Below, piece after piece: positions 1 through 9,361 of a stretch of 64,000 nucleotides of DNA (the first letter of the stretch is position 1; the number at the start of each line of letters is the position of its first letter). A program made the translations under genes and the position numbers. Below the pieces are notes generated by a model. The model worked only from the letters and a program-made list of their open reading frames with translations, made no database searches and was not told the DNA's origin. The stretch is from JBOFIQ01 sp051654905 (GTDB taxonomy: Bacteria; Actinomycetota; Actinomycetes; Propionibacteriales; Propionibacteriaceae): positions 1 through 64,000 of the forward strand of contig JBOFYY010000132.1 of assembly GCA_051654905.1 (NCBI GenBank), in the 5' to 3' direction.

Positions 1-2
1 GT

Positions 3-230
3 AATGATGATCGTCGTGGTGGTTTCAACCGTGACGATCGTGGTGGGGAACGTCGTTCCTTCAATCGTGATGAGCGTCCTCGTCGTTTTGAAGATCGTAA
101 TGATGATCGTCGTGGTGGTTTCAATCGTGATGATCGTGGCGGTCTCCCTCGTTTTGAGCGTGATGATCGTGGTGGGGAACGTCGTTCCTTCAACCGTGAT
201 GAGCGTCCCCGTCAAGGTTCTCGTTTTGGA
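3..230 (+). repeat. 96-bp tandem coding repeat in the helicase N-terminal tail
   Basis: A segment starting AATGATGATCGTCG at base 3 recurs at base 99, a 96-bp (32-codon) period. The second copy carries an extra run of about a dozen codons. The copies encode alternating RGG and NRD(D/E)R motifs. The near-identical DNA makes unit number prone to slippage, and more units may lie upstream of the window. Confidence 0.8.
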
Positions 231-1679
231 GACCGTGAAGAACGTGGTTTCGGTGGTGGCCGTTCGCATGACGGGCATTCCTCGCGTTCGCATCATCGTC
301 CCCTAGACGCTGCTGCGGGACATCGTCATCGCCAGCATGAAGACCACAGTGACGCCGACCAAATGGAATGGTCACAAGCTGAGGTACTAGAAGGCGGCTC
401 TGTTGATACCGCCTTTGCTGACTTGGGGCTACCAGCAAGTTTGGTAGCAGCACTTAGCGCACAAGGAATTGAAACACCATTCCCGATCCAAGCTGTCACC
501 ATTCCTGATGCGGTCGCTGGTCGTGACGTACTAGGTCGTGCAGAAACTGGATCAGGAAAAACTCTAGGTTTTGGGCTGCCGCTGCTTGCCCGATTAGGTG
601 AATCTGGTCACCAGAAGAACCCACGTGCAGTAATTCTGACCCCAACTCGTGAGCTTGCAGTTCAGGTTGCTGACGCGCTATCACCACTAGCAGCAGGACT
701 AGGACTTAAAGTAATCCTAGTAGCTGGCGGTATGAGCTATGGTCCGCAGCTACGCGCTTTCGATCGCGGAGTTGACGTCGTCGTAGCAACCCCAGGTCGC
801 ATGGTTGACCTGATGGAACAGTATGCAGTTGACCTATCGTCAGTAGAAGTTACTGTTCTAGATGAAGCTGATCACATGGCAGATCTAGGATTCTTACCTG
901 CGGTAACCCAGATTATGGATTCCACGCCGCCTGGATCACAGCGGTTGCTGTTCTCGGCAACTCTCGACAATGCGGTAGCAAAACTGGTTTCGCGTTACAT
1001 GACTGATCCAGTAACCCATGAGGTTGATTCAGGTCGGGCAAGCGTTTCCACAATGACTCACCACGTCCTACATGTACAAGGGCATGAAAAGTCAGCTGTA
1101 GCGGCACATTTGGTAAACCGTCCCGGAAAAACCATTGTCTTTGTTCGTACTCAGCTAGGCGCCGACAGAGTAGCTCGCACAATGCAAGAAGTAGGTGTTC
1201 TTGCCGCACCATTACATGGTGGACTTACCCAAGGACAGCGAGTACGTACTCTGAATGCATTTAAGACTGGTGCTTTGCCAGTCATCATCGCTACCGATGT
1301 AGCTGCTCGTGGTATTCACGTTGACGATGTTTCACTTGTACTGCAAATGGATCCGCCGATGGGGCCTAAAGATTATCTACATCGAGCTGGACGTACTGCT
1401 CGTGCAGGTAACGAAGGTGTTGTAGTAACAATTGCACAGCCAAATCAGCGCCGTATGGTACAACGGTTACTTGAAAATGCTGGTGTTGCGATGGTAGATC
1501 CGCTAAGAGTAAAAGCAACCGACGAGGTGCTTGCCACTATTTCTGGCGGTGCTCCTGCTGAAGGAACAGCACTTGATCCTGATAAGGTAGCAGCAATTCT
1601 TGCTCCGCCGAAGTCAGTACGCCGTGGCGGTGGCAGTGGGCGTAAAACGTTCCGTGGTGGAGGGCGTCGTCGTTGGTAA
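3..1679 (+). CDS. DEAD-box ATP-dependent RNA helicase, 5' end outside the window
   Basis: ATP-dependent RNA helicase, probably acting in ribosome assembly or mRNA turnover. The frame is open from base 3, so the ATG at 363 is internal and the gene begins before the window. About 120 residues rich in Arg, Asp, Gly and Phe (FNRDDRGG, SFNRDERP) precede the core. Core motifs are in order: a Q-motif region (GIETPFPIQ), Walker A AETGSGKT, PTRELAVQV, DEAD within VLDEADHMADLGF, FSAT, and HRAGRTARAG. The C-terminus is again basic and glycine-rich (RRGGG...FRGGGRRRW). RGG-type tails on both sides of a DEAD core usually bind RNA and can promote condensates; that role here is inferred. A hairpin terminator follows. 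Confidence 0.93.
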   Translation, partial: NDDRRGGFNRDDRGGERRSFNRDERPRRFEDRNDDRRGGFNRDDRGGLPRFERDDRGGERRSFNRDERPRQGSRFGDREERGFGGGRSHDGHSSRSHHRPLDAAAGHRHRQHEDHSDADQMEWSQAEVLEGGSVDTAFADLGLPASLVAALSAQGIETPFPIQAVTIPDAVAGRDVLGRAETGSGKTLGFGLPLLARLGESGHQKNPRAVILTPTRELAVQVADALSPLAAGLGLKVILVAGGMSYGPQLRAFDRGVDVVVATPGRMVDLMEQYAVDLSSVEVTVLDEADHMADLGFLPAVTQIMDSTPPGSQRLLFSATLDNAVAKLVSRYMTDPVTHEVDSGRASVSTMTHHVLHVQGHEKSAVAAHLVNRPGKTIVFVRTQLGADRVARTMQEVGVLAAPLHGGLTQGQRVRTLNAFKTGALPVIIATDVAARGIHVDDVSLVLQMDPPMGPKDYLHRAGRTARAGNEGVVVTIAQPNQRRMVQRLLENAGVAMVDPLRVKATDEVLATISGGAPAEGTALDPDKVAAILAPPKSVRRGGGSGRKTFRGGGRRRW

Positions 1680-1702
1680 CATAGTTATTCATAAATTGCT
1701 TA

Positions 1703-1745
1703 AGAATCCCGTTCTTTTATTAGAAAGTGCGGGATTCTGCTTTAA
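1703..1745 (+). terminator. Terminator after the helicase gene
   Basis: A perfect 9-bp stem (AGAATCCCG at 1703-1711, CGGGATTCT at 1730-1738) with an internal TTCT/AGAA pairing is followed by GCTTTAAA. It starts 24 bp after the helicase stop. Confidence 0.75.
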
Positions 1746-1746
1746 A

Positions 1747-1848
1747 TAGTAAGAAATTTAAATATTTCTTACTAAGAGCTAAGCAACTTTAGATTGAGAA
1801 TATGATACGATCATTTACGAATATTTTAATAAACTCGGGGAGGGTATT
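1747..1848 (+). promoter_or_regulatory. Promoter/operator region of the giant surface protein gene
   Basis: An AT-rich stretch holds a perfect 10-bp inverted repeat, TAGTAAGAAA (1747-1756) and TTTCTTACTA (1765-1774), separated by 8 bases. It could be an operator or an RNA hairpin. Candidate promoter elements are TTGAGA at 1794 and the -10-like TATGAT at 1801; their pairing is uncertain. GGGGAGGG just before the GTG start at 1849 is a strong ribosome-binding site. Confidence 0.45.
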
Positions 1849-4800
1849 GTGCGCGATAATAAGCGCAAATTGAAATCAGCTTGTATGGGAACAGCCACAC
1901 TCGTGATGATAATTGCGGGGGGGGGGGTAGCGCCTTCTAAAGCCGTTGCTGTGACCGCTCCGGTCGTACAGATGGGAAACTTGACTGCCTCGATGACGGC
2001 AGCCTTTCCCGAACAGGTGAACCCACCATATTCAACAGGTGACAGTAGCCTGGCCCCGGCGGATGCTTCGGTTACCTGTTTGCGAACTGCAACTCTTGAT
2101 TCTGCAGGCAATGGCAGTGCAGGAAGCAAACTGGTTGGTAATGGCAATGTGAGCTACCTGTCGCACGGCAAGCCAGCAGAGGGGGTTTGCCCAAGGGGTT
2201 ATATTGCTGATGTGACCAACCAAAGTTCCATTGGTTTTGCCCCTATGGCTCCTACGGAGGCTCCGGCTGGTTCCCCGTTCCTCTTGGGGCAGGTCTCTCA
2301 CCAGAACTGGGTTATTAATACTCAGCGTAAAGATAGTGTTAGCGGTGCTTCAAAACTTTACGGAGATCTCAATCTTAATTTCGGTGCAGCGGTCGCTGGA
2401 ACGGATTCATTTGCATGGAACTTATTAGAAACTGTTAATAATGCGCGATATGAGCAAGATGTAAATGGGAATCCACTCTACCTATGGGCGGAGTGGGATG
2501 GGTCGCGCTTCACGTACTCCTATAAGACATCTCCACAAAACGCAGAAGACTCTCCCTCTTCTGTCCTTTCTCGTGATGCACAGGGTAATATCCTTTATGA
2601 ACAATTATCCTATAATAGGAACACTGGTCGTTGGTATGTTTCAGGTGTCTCGACTACGCCGGATCCGAATAGTGCTACAGATGAAAGATTCTTCCGACCA
2701 AAGTATGATAACACGGGCTATGTCGATGATGTCACAGAATTCTCTGAAGTTCGTTCAACAAAGATTTTTAATACCTCGGGTGGGCTTCCTTATCGCTTGG
2801 TGATCCGAGGCTTTACTCCGTCTGAGGGTGAGTGTACGCCAACACCACAAAGTGGCAAAGTGACCCAGAAGTTCGTCACGAAAGAAAACGCTGTTACCTA
2901 CGGCTGCCTTTATGCTTCGTGGGAACAAGATCGTCCTGTAATTATTGAAAAAGAAGCCAAGAATCTTTCAGCGACGACTCCGGTAATCCCTAAGTTTAAT
3001 TACGATACCAAGCAGTGGGTGCCAGCAACTGGAGAATTTACTGAACCAACAACGGGCCTCGGTGATAACGGTTGGCGTGATTTCTCTCTTAATCCTACAG
3101 GTTTTGATAATGCTGGGATCGTTCGCTCGCGTCGTCAGCTGCTTGTTCCTAATGATGGTGTTCGCATAACAGAAGATCCGCCAGCCCCAGCCTTGACGTC
3201 TACTCAAGCAGGATGGAAGTTAACCAAAGTACAGTGTGTGCAAGGCCCTGCAAAAGTCGATCCGAGCGATCCAACGGTGTATACTCCAGCGGAAGTTGAT
3301 TGGTCGCAATCCGGTAGTGCTAAGTTCCCATTCGTCAAGAACAAAGATGGCTCGGATATTCGAGTTGATCTAGCAACTGGACAAGCCGACCTAGCTAATG
3401 TGGGTATGTCAGAGACCACAGCTACTTTGGCTATCACATGCCGCTACGTCAATACCTACGATGACAAGCCGACTGCTTCGATCAAGAAGGTTGTTTCTGC
3501 GGGGCAGGCCAACCCAGTGACCCCAGCAACTGATGGTAGCTTCACGGTCTCCTATGACATTGTGTTAAGCAACTCCTCAACTTTGGAATCTGCGACCTAT
3601 GCAGCAATTACGGATAAGCCAGGCTTTGCTTCGGGGCTGACAGTCACCAATGTCACTATTGATGGTAAGGCAGTGACTGCTGCAAATGGGGTCTATCCAG
3701 TTGCTCCTGCAGGAACGCTGGATGCTGGTGCTGCTAAGACCTTTAAGGTCGTTGTTACCGGTAAAGCTGCGCTGACTGCAGCAACTAAGCCTGTAGCCGG
3801 TGTCTGTAACACCGAAGGAAACGGCGCTGCTGGTAGTGGTTTGTTCAACGCTGTTGTCATGAACGGTGATCCTGATACCACCGATAACGATGCGTGTGTT
3901 CCGGTCATCCCGACACAGTTCGCTGTCAAGAAGAATGTTGCGGGCAAAGCTGATGGTGTTTCTGGAGATAAGTTGGTTGTTACAGGGAATACTTGGACCG
4001 CTACTTACACGGTGACTCTCACTAATACTGGAACGATAAAGGGCACTTCGCAGCCCATCACTGATACACCGAGCGTTCCGAGCGGTTTCGCAATTAGCGA
4101 TGCGACAGTTGATGGAGCGAAGGTTACTCCGGCTGCTGGTCCATTTACGGTGACTCCGGGAGTTGAGCTGGAGCCAGGGAAAACAAAGACCTTCACAATT
4201 ATTCTAAACGGAACGATTGATACTGCGAAGGCAGATTGGACGAAGATTGGCGTTTGTGACCTGAACGCTGATGGAGATCCGGCCAAGGGCTTGTTTAACA
4301 AGGTCGATATGACTGGTGACACCGATGGTTCTGACAATAACGATGCGTGTGTCCCGGTTGTTCCGGCTCCGCAGTTTGAGGTTGAGAAGAACGTTGCTGG
4401 CAAGGCTAATGGTGTTGCTGGTGATGCGATGGTGATCTCGGGTAACACGTGGACTGCGACGTATGAGGTTGTGGTAACCAATAACGGTCCGATTACTGCG
4501 ACGTCTGCTGCTGTGACTGATCAGCCAATGGTTCCTGCTGGTTTTACTGTTACTGGTGCGACGGTTGATGGGGTGAAGGTTGATCCGGCTGCTGGTCCGT
4601 TCACTGTGACTCCTGGTGTTGAGTTGGATGCTAAGGGCACGAAGAAGTTCACGGTTGTTCTTACCGGTTCGGTTGATCTAGCGAAGGCTGATTGGTCTGC
4701 TGCTGGTTCGTGTGATCTTGCTAATGGCGGTACTGATTCCAAGGGCTTGTTTAACAAGGTCTCGATGGATGGCGATGGGGACGTCAATAACAACGACGCC

Positions 4801-7800
4801 TGTGTCCCGGTTACTGCTTTTAAGGTGGAGAAGCAGGTTACGTCGTCGGCTCCGTTGGTGTTGAAGCGTGGTCAGGATTCGGTTGAGGTTGGTTACAAGG
4901 TTGTTGTGACTAATCTTGGTGCTGCTGGTAAGCATCCTGCGGTTGTGGATGTTCCGACGGTTCCTGCTGGTTTCACGGTGAAGTCGGTGAAGTTGGCCGG
5001 TAACGAGATCACTGCTCCTTACACCATCCCCGCTGCTGATGTGGCGGCGAATGGGACTGCCGAGTATGCGATCACGGTGACTCTTGGTGTGGATCAGGGC
5101 AAGGTTGATTGGTCTGCTGTTGGTGTGTGTGAGAACTCTGGTGCTGGTAATCCGGCGAAGGGGTTGTTTAACAAGGTCGATATGACTGGTGACACCGATG
5201 GTGTCGATAACAACGACGCCTGTGTCCCGGTTCAGAACACTGCATTTGCGGTGAAGAAGGCCACCCAGGATACGGCAGCAACGCTTGGCCCAGATACCAA
5301 GGAGCTAACTCGTAGCTACAAGGTTGAGGTAAGCAATACCGGAACTGCTGATGGAACATCTGACCCGGTCTATGACATCCCGTCAAAGCCGGCTGGTTTC
5401 ACTATCAAGAAGGTCACCGTTGGTGGCGTCGAAGTTACCGCTGATGCCGATGGCCGTTACCTGGTCACCGCTGGCGATGCCATCGCTAAGGGTGCTGCTC
5501 CGGTCTCGCATGATGTTGTTGTGACCTACGCCATTGATACCACCAAGCTCGGTGCCGATGATTGGGCTCGAATTGGTGAGTGCAAGGTTGACGGTGCTAA
5601 CACTGATCCGAGCAAGGGTATCTACAACGTTGTCACGCTTGAAGGGGACACCGATGGCGTCGATAACAACGATGTCTGCACCCCGGTAACAGCGGTCTCT
5701 ACGTTCAAGGTCAATAAGTCGACGAGTACGACCAATATCGTGCTCGACAAGAATGCCAAGAGCGCTGAAGCTAGCTACACCGTGACGGTAACCAACAATG
5801 GCCCGAAGCAGGAGAAGTCACCCAAGGTGACCGACACCCCGGCTCAGTCTGCAGGTTTCACCGTCTCCAAGGTCGTCGTTGACGGCAAAGAGATCACTCC
5901 GTTAGCAATCCCGGTTGTGGTCACTGACGGTGACGATCTTGCTGCTGGTGCATCTAAGGCTCACACCATTGTGGTGACGTACACCGTTGATCAGACTGCG
6001 GTCAAGGATTGGTCAACTCTCGGTAAGTGCACCGACGCCAATGGCAAGGACGATCCCAACGGTGGTCTACGCAACAGCGTTGATATGACTGGCGATACCG
6101 ACGGCACTGAGAACAACACGGCGTGTGTCCCAGTGACCCCGGTTTCGGAGTTTGCTGTGGAGAAGACCTCGGCTGATGGCCCGGTCAAGCTCACTCCGGA
6201 GCAGACCTCATTGACCCGTAACTACACGGTTAAGGTCACTAACACCGGTAACGGTGAGGGAACCTCCGCTGTCGTTGTCGATACTCCGTCTGTTCCGACT
6301 GGTTTCGAGATCGTCAAGGTTACTGTTGATGGGACCGAGGTTAAGGCCCCCTACACCGTGACTTCCGGTGACACCTTGGCTGCAGGCGCTGCCAAGGATC
6401 ACAAGGTCGTCGTTGAGTACAAGGTCACCCAGTCGGCAATCAATGACTGGACTGATCTTGGTGTCTGCTCAGATAAGGGCGACAAGCCTGACTCAACCAA
6501 GGGTCTGTACAACCTCGTCACGATGGACAAGGACTCCGATGGTCCTGACAACAATGACGTGTGTACTCCGGTAGCGGGAACACCGACATTCAAGGTCTCC
6601 AAGACCACGACGGCTCCTGAAATTGTGCTCGACAAGAACGCAACGTCGGCGACGGTCAAGTACACCGTGACGGTAACCAACACGAGCAAAATCGATGGCG
6701 ACCACCCGCAGGTTGTGGATACTCCGGAACTCCCGGCAGGTTTCACGCTGGCATCGGTCAAGATCGATGGTGCCGCTGCTGCAGCTCCGTACACGATTGC
6801 TTCCAATGCCCTTGCGGCGGGTCAGTCTCGTGAGTACACCGTCGAGGTAACCTACACGGTTGATCAGAAGCTGGTCACCGATGAGGCATGGAAGAACCTC
6901 GGCACCTGTGATGCGGCAGATACGACTCCGGATAAGTCGAAGGGCTTGTACAACCTGGTGTCGATGGACGGTGACACCGATGGTGCTGACAATAACGATG
7001 CCTGTGTTCCAGTGACCCCGGTTGCTGAGTTCAAGGTGGAGAAGTCGACCCAAGATGGCCCGGCAGTTCTGACCCCAGATCAGAAGTCGCTGACTCGGAC
7101 CTACACGGTGACGGTGACCAACACGTCGCCGAAGGCTGACAAGCATCCTGACATCACCGATACGCCAAGCGTTCCGGCTGGTTTCACGATCACCTCAGTA
7201 AGCGTTGATGGCGCTGCTGTTGCAGCTCCCTATGTGATCTCAGGCCAGCAGCTTGAGGCTCGGGCGAGCAAGAGCTACACCATCGTTGTGGTGTTCGCTG
7301 TTGATCAGGCCAAGGTAACCGACTGGACTTCACTCAATGAGTGCAAGACCGACGGTGCTTCGACCAACCCGAATAAGGGCATCTACAACATGGTCACGAT
7401 GGCTGGCGATGTTGATGGCGCAGATAACAATGACGTCTGCACCCCGGTAACGGGAACTCCTACCTTCAAGGTGGAGAAGTCAGTCGTCGGAGGTCTGCAG
7501 GTCCTAGCTCCTGGAGCTACGTCGGTGACGGCTACCTACACGGTTACCGCGCACAACAATGGCCCGGTCAGTGGACAGCACCCAGCCATCGTCGAAACGC
7601 CGGAGGCTCCTGCTGGATTCACTATCGACAAGGTCACTGTTGGCGGTACTGAACTCACTGCTCCGTACACGATTGCTCCTGCGGCTCTAGAGCCTGGTGC
7701 ATCGACGTCCTACACGGTTGCCGTGACCTACAAGGTTGATCAGGCTGCGGTGAAGGATTGGCCGTCGCTTGGTGAGTGCAAGAACGATGGTGCTGGCGAT

Positions 7801-9231
7801 GCGTCCAAGGGTCTGTTCAATAAGGTCGCTATGGAAGGTGACACTGACGGTCCCGACAACAATGACGCCTGCACCCCGGTAACGGCAACGCCGACTTTCA
7901 AGGTGTCCAAGAGCACTGCTCAGGAACCGGTCACGTTGGCAGTTGGTCAGACTGAGGTCTCGCGTAACTACACGGTGACGGTTGTGAACAACGGTCCGGT
8001 ACCGGGTATTCACCCGAGCATCGTTGATACGCCGAGCGTTCCTGCTGGCTTCTCTATTGCGTCGGTGACGGTGGATGGTGCTGTTCTTGCTGCGCCGTAC
8101 TCAATCGCTGGTGTGGAGCTTGCTAAGGATGGTTCGAAGGCCTACAACGTCGTTGTGACCTACACAGTTGATCAGGCTGCGGTGAAGGATTGGCCGTCGC
8201 TTGGTGAGTGCAAGAACGATGGTGCCGGTGATCCTTCGAAGGGCCTGTCCAACACGGTTGCCATGGAAGGCGATACCGACGGTCCGGATAACAACGACGC
8301 CTGCACCCCGGTTAAGGGCACGCCAGTGTTCCAGGTCAATAAGTTGACCAATGCGGCACCTGTGCTCCTCAGCGAAGGACAGTCCACCGTGACTGTTGCT
8401 TACGAGGTGACGGTGAGCAATACCGGTTTCGTTGCAGGCACGTCGGCAGAGGTTACTGACGTTCCGAGCGTTCCTGTTGGCTTCTCGATCGCCAAGGTGA
8501 CCATTGATGGCAAGGAAGCTACGGCTCCTTACGTCGTGACTCCTGGTGATGAGCTTGCTGGTGGTACGCGTCGCACCCACGTCGTGGAGGTAACGCTCAG
8601 TATTGATACCGCCAAGATCACCGACTGGTCTTCACTCAGCGAGTGCAAGACCGACGGTGCTGGTGATCCGTCAAAGGGTCTGTTCAACAAGGTTGAGATG
8701 ACTGGTGATGCTGATGGACCGGACAACAATGACGCGTGTGTCATTGCGGGCCGCCCGTCGATTGCCATCGTCAAGCTCATCAATGGTGACGATGCCAATG
8801 ACGCCCCCGGTGTTGAGGTCAAGGCTGGCTCGATGATGAACATCACCTTCCGTGTGACGAATAACGGAACTGTTGCTCTCAGCGATGTGAAGGTGACCGA
8901 TGACAAGGTGGCTGCTGAAGCAATCTCGTGCCCCAAGACCACCTTGGAGGCTGGAGAGGTTATGGAGTGCACCGCGACATTGGCAGCCCCTGCTGCTGGT
9001 GAGAATCACGTCGATACGGGTACCGCTACAGGTACCCCACCGGCGGGTCCTGACGGCAAGGCACCGGCACCGGTTAATGCAGAAGATAAGGCTCACGCCC
9101 ATACGCCGAAGGCTCCTGCTCCGAAACTACCTCGGACGGGTGCTCCAGCTATGGCAGCCGGTGTTGCTGTAGCAGGCGTGCTTCTTATCGGACTGGGATA
9201 TATTTTGGTCCGTAAGCGCAAGCAGAGCTAA
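1849..9231 (+). CDS. Giant LPXTG-anchored surface protein with tandem DUF11-like domains
   Basis: A 2460-residue secreted protein predicted to be covalently anchored to peptidoglycan by sortase. It starts at GTG behind GGGGAGGG. Residues 1-34 form a signal peptide (basic start, hydrophobic core, AGGGVAPSKA). Residues about 35-535 form a unique N-terminal region, followed from about residue 539 by roughly 12 repeats of 110-120 residues plus a last divergent one. Most repeats end in a variant of GDTDGVDNNDACVPV and carry a second cysteine upstream, suggesting a disulfide next to an acidic, possibly Ca-binding loop. The C-terminus has LPRTG (about residue 2427), a hydrophobic helix and the tail RKRKQS. 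The repeats resemble DUF11/isopeptide-type Ig-like stalk domains. An adhesin or stalk role is inferred. A poly-G tract in the signal peptide may switch expression. Confidence 0.88.
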   Translation: MRDNKRKLKSACMGTATLVMIIAGGGVAPSKAVAVTAPVVQMGNLTASMTAAFPEQVNPPYSTGDSSLAPADASVTCLRTATLDSAGNGSAGSKLVGNGNVSYLSHGKPAEGVCPRGYIADVTNQSSIGFAPMAPTEAPAGSPFLLGQVSHQNWVINTQRKDSVSGASKLYGDLNLNFGAAVAGTDSFAWNLLETVNNARYEQDVNGNPLYLWAEWDGSRFTYSYKTSPQNAEDSPSSVLSRDAQGNILYEQLSYNRNTGRWYVSGVSTTPDPNSATDERFFRPKYDNTGYVDDVTEFSEVRSTKIFNTSGGLPYRLVIRGFTPSEGECTPTPQSGKVTQKFVTKENAVTYGCLYASWEQDRPVIIEKEAKNLSATTPVIPKFNYDTKQWVPATGEFTEPTTGLGDNGWRDFSLNPTGFDNAGIVRSRRQLLVPNDGVRITEDPPAPALTSTQAGWKLTKVQCVQGPAKVDPSDPTVYTPAEVDWSQSGSAKFPFVKNKDGSDIRVDLATGQADLANVGMSETTATLAITCRYVNTYDDKPTASIKKVVSAGQANPVTPATDGSFTVSYDIVLSNSSTLESATYAAITDKPGFASGLTVTNVTIDGKAVTAANGVYPVAPAGTLDAGAAKTFKVVVTGKAALTAATKPVAGVCNTEGNGAAGSGLFNAVVMNGDPDTTDNDACVPVIPTQFAVKKNVAGKADGVSGDKLVVTGNTWTATYTVTLTNTGTIKGTSQPITDTPSVPSGFAISDATVDGAKVTPAAGPFTVTPGVELEPGKTKTFTIILNGTIDTAKADWTKIGVCDLNADGDPAKGLFNKVDMTGDTDGSDNNDACVPVVPAPQFEVEKNVAGKANGVAGDAMVISGNTWTATYEVVVTNNGPITATSAAVTDQPMVPAGFTVTGATVDGVKVDPAAGPFTVTPGVELDAKGTKKFTVVLTGSVDLAKADWSAAGSCDLANGGTDSKGLFNKVSMDGDGDVNNNDACVPVTAFKVEKQVTSSAPLVLKRGQDSVEVGYKVVVTNLGAAGKHPAVVDVPTVPAGFTVKSVKLAGNEITAPYTIPAADVAANGTAEYAITVTLGVDQGKVDWSAVGVCENSGAGNPAKGLFNKVDMTGDTDGVDNNDACVPVQNTAFAVKKATQDTAATLGPDTKELTRSYKVEVSNTGTADGTSDPVYDIPSKPAGFTIKKVTVGGVEVTADADGRYLVTAGDAIAKGAAPVSHDVVVTYAIDTTKLGADDWARIGECKVDGANTDPSKGIYNVVTLEGDTDGVDNNDVCTPVTAVSTFKVNKSTSTTNIVLDKNAKSAEASYTVTVTNNGPKQEKSPKVTDTPAQSAGFTVSKVVVDGKEITPLAIPVVVTDGDDLAAGASKAHTIVVTYTVDQTAVKDWSTLGKCTDANGKDDPNGGLRNSVDMTGDTDGTENNTACVPVTPVSEFAVEKTSADGPVKLTPEQTSLTRNYTVKVTNTGNGEGTSAVVVDTPSVPTGFEIVKVTVDGTEVKAPYTVTSGDTLAAGAAKDHKVVVEYKVTQSAINDWTDLGVCSDKGDKPDSTKGLYNLVTMDKDSDGPDNNDVCTPVAGTPTFKVSKTTTAPEIVLDKNATSATVKYTVTVTNTSKIDGDHPQVVDTPELPAGFTLASVKIDGAAAAAPYTIASNALAAGQSREYTVEVTYTVDQKLVTDEAWKNLGTCDAADTTPDKSKGLYNLVSMDGDTDGADNNDACVPVTPVAEFKVEKSTQDGPAVLTPDQKSLTRTYTVTVTNTSPKADKHPDITDTPSVPAGFTITSVSVDGAAVAAPYVISGQQLEARASKSYTIVVVFAVDQAKVTDWTSLNECKTDGASTNPNKGIYNMVTMAGDVDGADNNDVCTPVTGTPTFKVEKSVVGGLQVLAPGATSVTATYTVTAHNNGPVSGQHPAIVETPEAPAGFTIDKVTVGGTELTAPYTIAPAALEPGASTSYTVAVTYKVDQAAVKDWPSLGECKNDGAGDASKGLFNKVAMEGDTDGPDNNDACTPVTATPTFKVSKSTAQEPVTLAVGQTEVSRNYTVTVVNNGPVPGIHPSIVDTPSVPAGFSIASVTVDGAVLAAPYSIAGVELAKDGSKAYNVVVTYTVDQAAVKDWPSLGECKNDGAGDPSKGLSNTVAMEGDTDGPDNNDACTPVKGTPVFQVNKLTNAAPVLLSEGQSTVTVAYEVTVSNTGFVAGTSAEVTDVPSVPVGFSIAKVTIDGKEATAPYVVTPGDELAGGTRRTHVVEVTLSIDTAKITDWSSLSECKTDGAGDPSKGLFNKVEMTGDADGPDNNDACVIAGRPSIAIVKLINGDDANDAPGVEVKAGSMMNITFRVTNNGTVALSDVKVTDDKVAAEAISCPKTTLEAGEVMECTATLAAPAAGENHVDTGTATGTPPAGPDGKAPAPVNAEDKAHAHTPKAPAPKLPRTGAPAMAAGVAVAGVLLIGLGYILVRKRKQS
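1917..1927 (+). repeat. 11-G homopolymer tract inside the signal-peptide coding region
   Basis: Eleven consecutive G bases encode the GGG of the signal peptide, about 23 codons into the surface protein gene. The frame is open at this length. Gain or loss of one or two G would shift the frame and stop translation early, the classical arrangement for phase variation by slipped-strand mispairing. Confidence 0.9.
3463..8757 (+). repeat. Tandem domain-coding repeats in the surface protein
   Basis: About twelve coding repeats of 330-360 bp. Most share the acidic block around TGACACCGATGG...AACAACGACGCCTG. Some neighbouring copies are nearly identical in DNA over long stretches, for example around 7735-7795 and 8167-8227. 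Copies between about 4380 and 5240 favour T-ending codons (GGT, GCT, GTT), while those from 5250 on favour C-ending codons. Confidence 0.8.
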
Positions 9232-9264
9232 AACAAGGTAAGTAAAGAGTAATTCTCTTTTCTT

Positions 9265-9300
9265 AGCGGAGGCGTTTCACATTAGTGGGGCGCCTCCGCT
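9265..9300 (+). terminator. Hairpin after the surface protein gene
   Basis: A perfect 10-bp inverted repeat, AGCGGAGGCG (9265-9274) and CGCCTCCGCT (9291-9300), with a 16-base loop, 34 bp after the stop codon. There is no strong T-tract, so it may act as a weak terminator or 3' stabiliser. Confidence 0.6.
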
Positions 9301-9361
9301 GCCGTTATTTGAGGAATATAGCTAACCTGATCTACTACTTTTCTCCTTATACAATGTAAAA

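Noticed and set aside
4..306. Plus-strand frame rich in Val, Ile and Met at the window start
   Set aside because: It is another reading frame of the helicase tail repeat; the frame starting at base 3 joins the DEAD-box core directly.
6493..7146. Long leftward open frames opposite the surface protein gene (also about 4005-4481, 8101-8580 and others)
   Set aside because: They are antisense shadows of the repetitive stalk domains, without ribosome-binding sites or recognisable content; the plus-strand product is clearly real.
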